Source: Micromonospora sp. WMMA1947 (GTDB lineage: Bacteria > Actinomycetota > Actinomycetes > Mycobacteriales > Micromonosporaceae). Taken from it: a DNA stretch of 64,000 bases. Positions within the stretch are counted from its first letter, which is position 1, and every line of letters starts with the position of its first letter. Below, piece after piece: positions 36,688 to 45,613 of this stretch. Where the stretch lies: positions 1,426,001 to 1,490,000 of the forward strand of contig NZ_CP114909.1 in the NCBI RefSeq assembly GCF_027497355.1. The letters run 5' to 3'. Made by a program: the position numbers and the translations under genes. Under the pieces are notes generated by a model. That model made no database searches. It was not told where the DNA came from and worked only from the letters and a program-made list of their open reading frames with translations.

Positions 36688-37866
36688 ATGATCTTCTCCA
36701 CCCCTGAACTCAGCGATCACGACGAGACCGTGCTGGCCGAGGTGCACGACATGCGTCGCGTGCTCGCCGATGTCCTGCGCACTCCTCGCCGGTGGACCGG
36801 TGGCCTCCGGCGCACGATGTTGGCCCGCGCGATTCTCGGCTCCAACAGCATCGAGGGCTACGTGGTCGCCGAGGACGACGCCGCTGCCGCGCTGGACGGC
36901 GAGGAGCCGCTGAGCGCCGACGACCGAACCTTCGCCGAGATTCGGGGCTATCGACAGGCTCTGGGATACGTGCTGCAGACCGCCGGGGATCCGCATTTCC
37001 GCTTCGAGACGTCGGTGATCCGCAGCATGCACTACATGATGCTCTCGCACGATCTGGGCAAGAGCCCGGGGCAATATCGCAAGGGCCCGATCTACGTACA
37101 CGATGAGCGGACCGATGAGCGGGTGTACGAGGGCGCGGACGCCGACCACGTGCCTCACCTCATGGAGGAGCTAACCGAAGATCTACGGTCGGATGTCACC
37201 GCCTCCCCGCTCGTCAAAGCAGCCATGGCGCATCTGAACCTGGTGATGATCCATCCGTTCCGTGACGGCAACGGACGGATGGCACGCGCCCTTCAGACGC
37301 TGGTGCTCTCCCGCCGTGCGATCGTCGAGCCGGCCTTCTCCAGCATCGAGGAGTGGCTGGGCAGCAACACCGAGGACTACTACCGCGTGCTGGCGGTTAC
37401 CGGGCGTGGCCGCTGGAACCCCGAAGGTTCGGCGCGCCTCTGGGTGTCGTTCAACCTGCGCGCCCATCACATGCAGGCACAGACCGTCGCTCGCCGCTTC
37501 GATGAGGCGTCCGGCATCTGGTCGGAGTTGGACGCGATCGTTGCCGAGAAAAGACTCCCTGAGCGGGTGACCGATCTGCTCTACGAGGCAGTCCTGGGCT
37601 ACCGCATCCGTCGCTCCGGGTACGTCAAACTCGCCGATGTCGAGGATCGGACCGCATCTCGTGATCTGGCCAACCTGGTCGAGCAGGGCCTGCTGGAAGC
37701 ACGAGGTGAGCGGCGGGGAAGGCATTACGTCGCCGGCCCCACGCTGGTCGTGGTACGGGAACGGGTCCATGCGCGGCGCAAGCCGATCAGGGATCCCTAC
37801 CCGGCCATGCCGGTCGTTCTCGCGACCGAGGCTGCCAATTCGACCGGCTCGGGTGAGCGGTTGTAA
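36688..37866 (+). CDS. Fic-domain protein with C-terminal winged helix
   Basis: About 392 residues. The Fic active loop is MIHPFRDGNGRMARAL (near residue 190), with His as catalytic base and GNGR holding the nucleotide phosphates; such proteins usually AMPylate targets. An N-terminal SNSIEG fits the (S/T)xxxE(G/N) inhibitory helix, so this is a class II, self-inhibited Fic. The C terminus (YRIRRSGYVKLADVEDRTASRDLANLVEQGLLEARGERRGRHYVAG) is a winged-helix fold. The start is ATG 36688; an in-frame TTG at 36676 is possible. The gene is less GC-rich than its neighbours, which hints at transfer. Confidence 0.9.
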   Translation: MIFSTPELSDHDETVLAEVHDMRRVLADVLRTPRRWTGGLRRTMLARAILGSNSIEGYVVAEDDAAAALDGEEPLSADDRTFAEIRGYRQALGYVLQTAGDPHFRFETSVIRSMHYMMLSHDLGKSPGQYRKGPIYVHDERTDERVYEGADADHVPHLMEELTEDLRSDVTASPLVKAAMAHLNLVMIHPFRDGNGRMARALQTLVLSRRAIVEPAFSSIEEWLGSNTEDYYRVLAVTGRGRWNPEGSARLWVSFNLRAHHMQAQTVARRFDEASGIWSELDAIVAEKRLPERVTDLLYEAVLGYRIRRSGYVKLADVEDRTASRDLANLVEQGLLEARGERRGRHYVAGPTLVVVRERVHARRKPIRDPYPAMPVVLATEAANSTGSGERL

Positions 37867-37953
37867 CCACGGTCCATGTCACGGCGCTGTCCGGCCCGAT
37901 GGATCAGCTCAGCGGCGTTTCGGCGGCTGTCGACTTCGGGTAGCGAGTGGCCC

Positions 37954-38478
37954 ATGAACCGCGATCTCGCGCGCGGGCTGACGGTGGCGTGGGCACTGCC
38001 GGAGTTCCGCGACGGGCTACGTCACCTCGTCGACCTCGACGAGGTGACAGTGCTGCTGGCCGCACTGTCCCTTCCGGACCGCGACCGCGAGGTGGAGCGG
38101 AGCGCGCTGGGCCTGCTGCGGTCCGGGCTCGACAGCACCGAGGTCCGGGAGGCGGTGTTGCTGCTGCTGGAGCGGGACACCGTACGCCGGCCGCTCGTCG
38201 CCGCGGCGGTCGAGCCGCTCGCCGACCGGCCCGGCCTGGTCACCGCCGTCACCTCCGCGGCCGAGGATCCCCGGGTACGCCACGAGGTACGGGCGATGCT
38301 GGACAGCGCGGGCGTCCGCGAGCTGATCTGGCGGGCGGTCGACGACCAGGTGAGCGACAACCGGTTCGGGCTGGTCCGCCGGGCGGCGGTGCTGTTCGTG
38401 CGGCACCCGAGCGCGCGGCGCCTGGGGTGGGCGCTCCGCCGGCACGGCGTTCTCCGCGAACTGCGCCACAGGGCGTGA
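37954..38478 (+). CDS. Alpha-helical protein of unknown function
   Basis: 174 residues, predicted all alpha, with HEAT-like spacing of Leu/Arg/Glu (EVTVLLAALSLPDRDREVERSALGLLRSGLDSTEVREAVLLLLERD). No membrane segment or known motif. It begins at ATG 37954, 87 bases after the Fic stop, in the same direction. I do not recognise a family. Confidence 0.65.
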   Translation: MNRDLARGLTVAWALPEFRDGLRHLVDLDEVTVLLAALSLPDRDREVERSALGLLRSGLDSTEVREAVLLLLERDTVRRPLVAAAVEPLADRPGLVTAVTSAAEDPRVRHEVRAMLDSAGVRELIWRAVDDQVSDNRFGLVRRAAVLFVRHPSARRLGWALRRHGVLRELRHRA

Positions 38479-38540
38479 CCTGATCCTGCTGTTGCCCGGT
38501 CGTGTCACCGCCGAGATCTTCGGGCCCTACCGTCCAGTCG

Positions 38541-38870
38541 ATGCGATCCCGTGCGGCGAAGGCGGCAGCGACTCTGGTGACCGTGCTGGGCACGCTGCTC
38601 GTCGTCGCGAGCTGTCTCAGTTGCATCCCGCTTCTGGCGCCGTCGGCGCCGTGCGACGGTGACACCTACGCTTCGGCGCAGGCGGCGAGGGACGCGTACG
38701 CCCTGCTGGTCCTGGCGATGACGGCGACGGCGGTCCTCTCCGTCGTCGTGGCCCGGGTAGGCATCCGGCCCCGCGTCCGGAACCCCTGGCCGTGGCTGTC
38801 GGTCGCCGTACTGGGAATCGCCGTGAGTGCCGGCCTGCTGATCCCGATCGATCGCGCCGGCTCCTGCTGA
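38541..38870 (+). CDS. Small membrane protein of unknown function
   Basis: 109 residues from ATG 38541 with three hydrophobic stretches (AATLVTVLGTLLVVASCLSCI, YALLVLAMTATAVLSVVVARV, PWLSVAVLGIAVSAGLLIPI). Cysteines cluster in SCLSCIPLL and APCDGD. No family recognised; the ribosome site is weak. Confidence 0.55.
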   Translation: MRSRAAKAAATLVTVLGTLLVVASCLSCIPLLAPSAPCDGDTYASAQAARDAYALLVLAMTATAVLSVVVARVGIRPRVRNPWPWLSVAVLGIAVSAGLLIPIDRAGSC

Positions 38871-38883
38871 GGCCGATCGGCAG

Positions 38884-39840
38884 TCACTCGTATCCCATCG
38901 CGGGGATGATTTCGCCCATTTCGCGCTCGACGTACGCGCGGGTGCCGGCGTCGAATTGGTCGTCGCGGTGCGCGAGCTTGCCCGCCTGGAACGTCGACGG
39001 GGTGACGGCGTCCTCGACGCCGAGCCGCTCGAACAGGGCCCGCCGCTGCCCGGGCCAGTCGGCCGCCAAGTCCTCCGCCCTCACCTCGACGTACCGCCGG
39101 CTCGTCAGGTCGGCCGCCTTCTTCCAGGCCAACCATCGCTGGTAGACCGGCACCAGATAGGCCAACGCCCCCTCGACGGTGGACGGCGCCCACGGCTGGG
39201 CCAGGTGGGAGGCGAGCACCGCGACCGGATGACGCTTGATGTGCACGATCGTCGCCTCGGGCACCAGCTCCCAGAGGAAATCCATGGCGAAGAGGTTGAA
39301 CGGCGTCTTCTCGCACCAGGTCGGCTTGCCCGCGTCGGCCGCCGCCCCGGCGAACAGGGTGTCGACCAGGCCGCGCAGGACGCCGATCAGTTCGCCCCGC
39401 TCACCGAAGTACCTCGGGACGACCCGCCGTCGGCTCGCCGCCACGAACGGTCCGGCGGGCCGGTCGCCGTCCCCGAAGCCCTCCGGGGGTGCGGGTTCGT
39501 CGTACGCGTACGCGATGACCTGCGGCCAGAGCCGGTGTAGGGCCTCCCGGTAACGACCCACGCCGACCAGCTCGGGCACGGTCTTGCCCCGGTCGTCACG
39601 CCGCCCGGGCACGCGTACGGTGAGGAAGTCGCTCAGCCGGTGCAGGGCGTCCTCGCCGACGATGGGGTCGTACCGGTCGGTGAGCGCGTCGGCCAGGTCC
39701 CGCAGGCCACCGGGCTCGACAATGAACTTGGTCTCCATGGGGATCCGGTGGATCAGCGGATGCTGGCCGATGACGTCGGCGATCCGCGACGTGCCCGAGC
39801 GGCCCGTGCCCGCGACGAAGACCGGTGAGGGAGACGGCAT
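38884..39840 (-). CDS. Sulfotransferase-family protein
   Basis: 318 residues. The 5'-phosphosulfate-binding loop is FVAGTGRSGTSRIADVIG (residues 8-25) and the 3'-phosphate site resembles IVHIKRHPVAVLASHLAQPW. These enzymes transfer sulfate from PAPS to a hydroxyl or amine; the acceptor is not known. It starts at ATG 39840, and that start codon overlaps the start codon of the divergent kinase gene. Confidence 0.88.
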   Translation of the reverse strand: MPSPSPVFVAGTGRSGTSRIADVIGQHPLIHRIPMETKFIVEPGGLRDLADALTDRYDPIVGEDALHRLSDFLTVRVPGRRDDRGKTVPELVGVGRYREALHRLWPQVIAYAYDEPAPPEGFGDGDRPAGPFVAASRRRVVPRYFGERGELIGVLRGLVDTLFAGAAADAGKPTWCEKTPFNLFAMDFLWELVPEATIVHIKRHPVAVLASHLAQPWAPSTVEGALAYLVPVYQRWLAWKKAADLTSRRYVEVRAEDLAADWPGQRRALFERLGVEDAVTPSTFQAGKLAHRDDQFDAGTRAYVEREMGEIIPAMGYE

Positions 39841-40588
39841 GGACGGCAGTCAAACTTCCGGCCCGGCGCGGGGGCAACCTCATTATCCCCGCCGCGATCA
39901 GCTGATCGACCTCCTAGCCGACGCGGTCGGGTCCGTCACCGTGGCACACCCGACCCGGGTCGCCGTCGACGGGCCGCCCGCCGCCGGCAAGACCACGCTC
40001 GCCGACGAGCTGGCCGCCGTCCTGCGGGCCCGGGGCCGGTACGTCATCCGGGCGACCGTCGACGACTTCCTCTTCCCCCGGGCGCGGCGCTACCGGCGCG
40101 GCGAGTTCTCGGCCGAGGGCTGCTACGTCGACACCCACGACCACCAGTCGCTGAACCGGGTGCTGCTCGACCCGCTCGGCCCCGACGGCGATCGACGCTT
40201 CCGGCGCACGATCTACGACCACACCACCGACGCGGTGCTGTCCCCGCTGCCCACCACCGCCCCCGCCGACGCCGTGCTGGTGTTCGACGGCGTCTTCCTC
40301 CTGCGCCCGGAACTGGTCGACCGGTGGGAGCTGCGCGTCTTCGTGTCGACAGCGCTGGACCGTACCGTCGATCGTGCGGTGGTCCGGGAGAGCCCGGTGT
40401 CGTCCCGGGCCGACGTCGAACGGCGCTGGCGCGAGCGTTACCTGCCCGCCCAGCGGCTCTACTTCGCCACTGCCCGCCCGGTCGAGCACGCCGACGTCGT
40501 CGTGCACAACGACGACCCCGGACAGCCGATGTGGGAGACCCGGACGGCCTTGGATGGCAGGCTGCAACCATGGACAGGAAGCGGGTGA
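39839..40588 (+). CDS. Uridine-kinase-like P-loop kinase
   Basis: 249 residues from ATG 39839 (GAGGGAGA upstream, inside the neighbouring gene). The P-loop is VAVDGPPAAGKTTLADELA (residues about 42-60). The segments VDDFLFPRARRYRRGEFSAEGCYVDTHD and ADAVLVFDGVFLLRPEL follow the uridine-kinase/phosphoribulokinase pattern. It would phosphorylate a nucleoside or small alcohol with ATP; the substrate is not certain. It overlaps the next gene by 19 bases. Confidence 0.88.
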   Translation: MDGSQTSGPARGQPHYPRRDQLIDLLADAVGSVTVAHPTRVAVDGPPAAGKTTLADELAAVLRARGRYVIRATVDDFLFPRARRYRRGEFSAEGCYVDTHDHQSLNRVLLDPLGPDGDRRFRRTIYDHTTDAVLSPLPTTAPADAVLVFDGVFLLRPELVDRWELRVFVSTALDRTVDRAVVRESPVSSRADVERRWRERYLPAQRLYFATARPVEHADVVVHNDDPGQPMWETRTALDGRLQPWTGSG

Positions 40589-40947
40589 CCGCCTGGATCG
40601 CGGCGTACGAGCAGGCGTGGCGCACGCCGGGAACGGCGGCGCTCGGCACGATGTTCACGACCGACGCGAGCTACCGGCAGGGGCCGTACCGGGATCCGGT
40701 CGTTGGCCTGCCCGCCATCACCCGCATGTGGGACAGCGAACGCGACGGGCCCGACGAGGTCTTCGACATGACCGCGGAGGTCGTCGCGGTCGACGGCGAC
40801 ACCGCCGTGGCACGGATCCAGGTCCGGTACGGCGACCCGGTCCACCAGGAGTGGCGCGATCTCTGGATCATACGCTTCGCCGAGGACGGCCGGTGCGCGT
40901 CGTTCGAGGAGTGGCCCTTCGCGCCGGACAAGGGGGCTACCGGTTGA
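40570..40947 (+). CDS. NTF2-like (SnoaL-type) protein
   Basis: 125 residues: AWIAAYEQAWRTPGTAALGTMFTTDASYRQGPYRDPVVGLPAITRMW matches the NTF2/SnoaL fold with a cone-shaped pocket. Members are isomerases, cyclases or binding proteins; function unknown. It overlaps the kinase gene by 19 bases and the convergent aminoglycoside-kinase-like gene by 11 bases. Confidence 0.85.
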   Translation: MDRKRVTAWIAAYEQAWRTPGTAALGTMFTTDASYRQGPYRDPVVGLPAITRMWDSERDGPDEVFDMTAEVVAVDGDTAVARIQVRYGDPVHQEWRDLWIIRFAEDGRCASFEEWPFAPDKGATG

Positions 40948-41878
40948 GGCCGGCCGCCTGATCCGTGAGGATCACCCCGAGAACGCGGTGCGCGTCGGCT
41001 GCCTCCTCCGCGTCCTCGGGGTCGTCGAAGGTGCGGGACCAGGTGGAAAGGGTCTTCCAGAGGGCCCAGCCGCGTCCGCGCGCCCACGTCGCGTCGTCCA
41101 CCGACAGGCGCTCGCGGAACGCCGCCCGGCCCTCGGCGGTCAACAACGTCCAGGCGATCGCCAGGTCGCAGGCCGGGTCACCGACGCCGCAGGTGCCGAA
41201 GTCGATGACGGCCGCCAGCCGGCCGTGCGTGAGCAGCAGGTTCCCCGGGGCGATGTCGCCGTGGAACCAGCGGTCCACCCCGTCCCAGCGGGCGCCGACC
41301 GCCCGCGCCCAGATCTCGCGTACCAGCGCGGCGTCGACGTGGCCGTCCAGCGCCACGAGCGCATCCTCGACTTTCTTGTCGTACGTGCGCAGCGTGCCGC
41401 CCCGGAACCAGTTGTGGACACCCGGCTGCGGGCCGTCCGCGGCGTCCACGTCCCGCAGGGCCGCGAGGAATTCGGCCAGGTCGAGCGCGAAGCGCACCGG
41501 GTCGGCGATGCGGTCCGGCCGGGCGGGCTCGCCGTCGAGCCATCGGTAGATCGACCACGGGTACGGGTAGCCCGCACCCGGCTCGCCCTTCGCCACCGGG
41601 GCGGGGACGGGCAACGGCAGCCGAGCCGCGAGGACCGGGAGCCACAGGTGTTCCTTGTCGACCGCCAGGGCGTACGCGGCAGCGCTGGGCAGACGCACCA
41701 GCAGCTCGGGGCCGAGGTGGAAGGTCCAGTTGTCCCAGCCGCCCTTGGCGACCGGCTCGATCGGGAGGCCGGCCAGGTGCGGGAACTGGCCGGCCACGAG
41801 GCGGCGCACCTGCTCCACGTCGACGGCGATGCGCCGTGGGGGAGGGCCGAGGTCGTAGCCGGAGTCGTCCGCTCCCAC
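40937..41878 (-). CDS. Aminoglycoside phosphotransferase (APH)-family kinase
   Basis: 313 residues from GTG 41878. Protein-kinase-like fold: catalytic Asp in WFHGDIAPGNLLL and metal-binding DFG in IDFGTCGVGDPACDLAIAWTLL. The region VEQVRRLVAGQFPHLAGLPIEPV is the usual N-terminal segment of this family. Many members act on antibiotics, others on choline or sugars; resistance cannot be claimed from sequence. The start is uncertain because the ribosome site is weak. Confidence 0.85.
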   Translation of the reverse strand: MGADDSGYDLGPPPRRIAVDVEQVRRLVAGQFPHLAGLPIEPVAKGGWDNWTFHLGPELLVRLPSAAAYALAVDKEHLWLPVLAARLPLPVPAPVAKGEPGAGYPYPWSIYRWLDGEPARPDRIADPVRFALDLAEFLAALRDVDAADGPQPGVHNWFRGGTLRTYDKKVEDALVALDGHVDAALVREIWARAVGARWDGVDRWFHGDIAPGNLLLTHGRLAAVIDFGTCGVGDPACDLAIAWTLLTAEGRAAFRERLSVDDATWARGRGWALWKTLSTWSRTFDDPEDAEEAADAHRVLGVILTDQAAGLNR

Positions 41879-41890
41879 CGGGCGGTGGTT

Positions 41891-41943
41891 GTTAATAAGG
41901 GGCCCTTCCTCTACCGGAGGCGTTAACAGGGTGCCCTTCCTTT
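41891..41943. repeat. Two copies of a 22-bp direct repeat
   Basis: GTTAATAAGGGGCCCTTCCT (41891-41910) and GTTAACAGGGTGCCCTTCCT (41922-41941) agree at 17 of 20 positions and lie 31 bp apart between the kinase gene and the ABC ATPase stop. Each copy holds an internal AGGGNGCCCTT. It looks like an interspersed intergenic element; no function known. Confidence 0.7.
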
Positions 41944-43256
41944 CACCGCCAGCCGACGTCGATGCGGTCGCCCCGCTCGTCGAAGAAGTGCAGCGCGTCC
42001 ATCCGCACCTGCACTGCGAGCGGGTGCCCGGGCGACACCTGCGGGTACGGCGCCAGCCGTACCGCCAGTTCCGCCGGACGACGGTGGTGGCGGCCCGGGT
42101 CGGGCAGCACGCTCGTCCGGTTGCCGCCACCCCCGCCCGGTTCCAGGGCGGGCGCGGAGGACTCCGTCGCGCGCCCGGTGAGCCGCTGCATCACCTGGTT
42201 GAACCGGCGCAGGCCGCGCTGGCCCGGTGCGGCCTGCTCGACCGGGGTGCCCATCTCGTCCACGACGATCGCGGTGGCGCCGATGTCGAGGAACGCCAGC
42301 GACTCGTGCCCGTGGTGCTCCAGGTAGCGGATCCGCCCGTGCAGCACGTCCCCGGCGGTGTCCGGCGCGACCGGGGTGAGCGCCTCGGCACGCATGCCGA
42401 CCACGATCCGCTCACCGTGGTAGTGCGCCACCGCCCGGCTGCGGATGTCGTCCCAGGGCAGGTAGAGCGACTGCTCACCGAGGTTCAGCGCGACGTACCG
42501 GTCGAGGTGGACGTAGACCGACGCCTCCAGCAGGTTCATCCGGGGACTGCCCAGGAACGCGGCGACGTAGAGCGTCGCCGGCCGGCCGTACACCTGGGTG
42601 GGGGTGCCCACGTCCTGGAGGACACCCTTGCGCATGATGGCGACCCGGTCGGCCATGGTCAGCGCCTCGGCCTGGTCGTGGGTCACGTAGATGGTGGTGA
42701 CGCCCAGTTCGCGGGTGAGGCCGGAGATCTCCGCCCGCAGCTCGGCGCGCAGCCCGCTGTCCAGGTTGGACAGCGGCTCGTCCATCAGGAACAGGCCGGG
42801 CCGGCGCACTATCGCCCGGCCCATGGCGACCCGCTGCCGCTGGCCGCCGGAGAGCTGGCTGGGCTTGCGCGCGAGCACGTCGCCGATGCCGAGCGCGCTC
42901 GCCACGTCCTGGATCCGCTCGCCGCGCGGGCCCGGCTCGACGCCGCTCAGGCGCAGCGGGAAGCCGATGTTGTCGCCGACTGTCATGTGCGGATAGAGCG
43001 CGAAATCCTGGAAGACCATGGCGATCTTCCGGTCGCGTGGCGGCAGGTCGTTCGCCAGCTCACCGCCGAGCATGATGGCGCCGGTGGACGGATCCTCCAG
43101 CCCCGCGATCATGCGCAGTACCGTCGACTTCCCGCAGCCCGACGGGCCGAGCAGCACCATGAACTCGCCGTCGTTGACGTCCAGATTGATGGTGTCGACC
43201 GCGACCGTTCCGTCCGGGAACACCTTGGTGACATCCTTGAGCGCGACGGTAGCCAC
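41943..43256 (-). CDS. ABC transporter ATPase of the sugar-uptake (MsmK/UgpC) type
   Basis: 437 residues from GTG 43256, preceded by GGGGAGG. Walker A GPSGCGKST (near residue 40), signature LSGGQRQRVAMGRA, Walker B LFLMDEPLSNLD and switch VTHDQAEAL are all intact. The long C-terminal part is a TOBE/OB domain, as in ATPases shared by several carbohydrate importers. No permease or binding protein is adjacent, so it may serve transporters encoded elsewhere. Confidence 0.93.
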   Translation of the reverse strand: MATVALKDVTKVFPDGTVAVDTINLDVNDGEFMVLLGPSGCGKSTVLRMIAGLEDPSTGAIMLGGELANDLPPRDRKIAMVFQDFALYPHMTVGDNIGFPLRLSGVEPGPRGERIQDVASALGIGDVLARKPSQLSGGQRQRVAMGRAIVRRPGLFLMDEPLSNLDSGLRAELRAEISGLTRELGVTTIYVTHDQAEALTMADRVAIMRKGVLQDVGTPTQVYGRPATLYVAAFLGSPRMNLLEASVYVHLDRYVALNLGEQSLYLPWDDIRSRAVAHYHGERIVVGMRAEALTPVAPDTAGDVLHGRIRYLEHHGHESLAFLDIGATAIVVDEMGTPVEQAAPGQRGLRRFNQVMQRLTGRATESSAPALEPGGGGGNRTSVLPDPGRHHRRPAELAVRLAPYPQVSPGHPLAVQVRMDALHFFDERGDRIDVGWR

Positions 43257-43413
43257 CGCCACCTCCCCAGTTTTCTCTCCCAAACCCGGGAATGACTGTG
43301 ACCAGGATCATCTGATCCGCACATCGGGTAAACGTGCCATGTTCGGCTCGTGACAGTCCTATTAAGCGGTATTCGCCGGGCTCCACGATTAAGTGACCAG
43401 CGAGTAGCCGCTT

Positions 43414-45597
43414 TTACGGCGTTTCGCCGAGGAACACCCGGCGCACCACGCGCTCGGCGGCGTGCCCGTCGTCCAGGGCGCAGAACCGCGACCGGAACGC
43501 CGTCCGGGCCCGCTCGGCCGCCTCGTCGTCGACAGCACCGCAACGGAACAGGTCGAGCAGACCGGGGAAGTCCAGCGCGACCGCGCCGGGCGGCTCGGCA
43601 AGCAGGTCGAAGTAGACGCCACGAGCCACCCGGTAGGCATCCCAGTCCGGCGCGTAGACCACGATCGGCCGGTCCAGCACCGCGTAGTCGAACATCGCCG
43701 AGGAATAGTCGGTGATCAGTACGTCCGCCGCCAGGTAGAGGTCCTCCACCCGGTCGTACGCGCTCACGTCCAGCACCCCGTCCGCAGCCGGTCCCCGGGG
43801 ATGCCGCTCCCGGTCGTGGAAGTAGTGGCTGCGCATCAGCAGCCGGCCCCGGGGCCCGAGCACGTCGAGCATCCGGTCCGGGTCGAACGGCGGCCGCCAC
43901 CCGGGCAGGTGCTCGCGGTGCGTCGGCGCGTAGAGGACCACGTACTCGTCGGGTGCGATGCCCAGCGCGGCGCGGACCTGGCCGCGGTCCTCGGCGGTGG
44001 CCAGCGCCAGCCGGTCGTTGCGCGGGTAGCCGACCTCCAGCGTGGTGTAGTCCGCCGGGTACGCCCGCTCCCACATCTGCGTGGAGAAGCTGTTCGAGGT
44101 GATGCTGTAGTCCCACCGGTCGACCCGGCGCAGCAGCCCGGCGAAGTTCATCCCCATCGCGCCCACCGGGTAGCGCTGCTGATCCAGCCCCATCACCTTC
44201 ACCGGCGTGCCGTGGTGGGTCTGCACGTGCACCGAGCCCGGCCGCTTGCGCACGAAGTCCGGGAAGTTGACGTTGTTGACGAGCCAGCGGGCACGGGCCA
44301 GGACGCGGTGGTACTCGCGGCTGCCGGCCACCACGTACTCGACGCCCGGCGGCAACGCGGCCACCCGGTCCCGGCGGACGATCCACACGCCACGCACCTG
44401 CGGCGCCAGCCGGCGGGCCGCCTCGTAGATCGCCGCCGGATTGCACGAGTAGCCCCGGTACCAGTAGGCCGCGTAGACGGCGAGCGTCGGGTCGACCGGC
44501 CGGTGCAGCTCCGCCCGGTAGTACTCGCCCAGCGCCAGGTCACGCGCCCGCCGGGCGGTACGCCGCACCACCGGCGTGACCCGTCGCCGGGCCCGCCGCG
44601 CGGTCCGCCGGGCCGTCTCCCCCGCCTGGTGCGCCTCCCGCAACGCGCTGAACGTCCGCCAGCGGCCGGCCGCCACCAGCCGATGCTTGAGCCCTTCCGC
44701 GCCGGGCGGGACCGGATAGCCCTCGGGCGGCAGGAACCGCACGTAGTCGGCGTGCATCTGGGCGAAGAACGGCGCCCGCAGCTCGGGCGCGATCCGGTCG
44801 CCGTTGCCGAGCACCGTGAGGTAGTGCCAGATCATCCGCTCGAAGACCGCCGGCCGCAGCCCGGTCACCTTCCAGCGGTCCATCAGCCCGAACACCCGGT
44901 GCCACTGGGCGAAGACCTCGAAGTGCCGGTCCCCCCGGGTCTTCGTGATCGCGCCGGTGCGGCGCTGCCGGTAGTTCAGGCAGATCCGGTCGAGTACGCC
45001 GATCCGCTCGGCCGCCATCAGCGCCGGATAGCTGAACGAGACGTCCTCGTACCAGCCCGGCTCGAAGCGCAGCCCGCGTTCGAGCAGGAACTCCCGGCGT
45101 ACCACCCGGTTCCACGCGGTGTGCAGCAGTTTCAGCGTCTCCGGCCGGTCCCGCAGCGCGAATGTCGTCGCGCCCGGCGGCACCGGGAACACGTCGCGCA
45201 TCGCGCTGCGGGTGCCGACGTTGTTCCAGTGCGCCCGGACGTGGTCGACGATCAGCACGTCGGGCGCGGTGTCGCGGAGCCGGTCCGCGACGTGCGGCAG
45301 GCAGCCGGGCACCAGCCAGTCGTCCCCGTCGACGAACCACACGTACTCGCCGACGGCCCGGTCCAGCCCGATGTTGCGGGCCGGACCGAGCCCGACGTTC
45401 TCGGCGAGCCGCACCGGGCGGACCCGGGGGTCGCGCAGCGCGTACTCGGCCAGGATCTCGCCGCTGTCGTCGGGGGAGGCGTCGTCGACACCGATCACCT
45501 CGATGTCGCCGAACGGCTGGTCGAGGATCGAGTCGAGGCATTCCCGCAGGTAGCCCTGCACCTTGAAGGCCGGCACGACGAAGCTGATCAAGGTCAC
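43414..45597 (-). CDS. GT2 glycosyltransferase fused to CDP-glycerol glycerophosphotransferase
   Basis: 727 residues from GTG 45597. The N-terminal 320 residues are a GT-A family 2 glycosyltransferase (VVPAFKVQGYLRECLDSILDQPFGDIEVIGVDDASPDDSGEIL, then the acidic VWFVDGDDW). The C-terminal 350 residues are a TagF-like CDP-glycerol transferase (QTHHGTPVKVMGLD, DRLALA, YAPTHREHLPGW, LITDYSSAMFDYAVLDRPIVVYAPD). Such fusions polymerise wall teichoic acid or related glycerol-phosphate polymers. Last gene of the minus-strand wall-polymer operon. Confidence 0.9.
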   Translation of the reverse strand: MTLISFVVPAFKVQGYLRECLDSILDQPFGDIEVIGVDDASPDDSGEILAEYALRDPRVRPVRLAENVGLGPARNIGLDRAVGEYVWFVDGDDWLVPGCLPHVADRLRDTAPDVLIVDHVRAHWNNVGTRSAMRDVFPVPPGATTFALRDRPETLKLLHTAWNRVVRREFLLERGLRFEPGWYEDVSFSYPALMAAERIGVLDRICLNYRQRRTGAITKTRGDRHFEVFAQWHRVFGLMDRWKVTGLRPAVFERMIWHYLTVLGNGDRIAPELRAPFFAQMHADYVRFLPPEGYPVPPGAEGLKHRLVAAGRWRTFSALREAHQAGETARRTARRARRRVTPVVRRTARRARDLALGEYYRAELHRPVDPTLAVYAAYWYRGYSCNPAAIYEAARRLAPQVRGVWIVRRDRVAALPPGVEYVVAGSREYHRVLARARWLVNNVNFPDFVRKRPGSVHVQTHHGTPVKVMGLDQQRYPVGAMGMNFAGLLRRVDRWDYSITSNSFSTQMWERAYPADYTTLEVGYPRNDRLALATAEDRGQVRAALGIAPDEYVVLYAPTHREHLPGWRPPFDPDRMLDVLGPRGRLLMRSHYFHDRERHPRGPAADGVLDVSAYDRVEDLYLAADVLITDYSSAMFDYAVLDRPIVVYAPDWDAYRVARGVYFDLLAEPPGAVALDFPGLLDLFRCGAVDDEAAERARTAFRSRFCALDDGHAAERVVRRVFLGETP

Positions 45598-45613
45598 CCC
45601 GGCCCGCCCTCCG

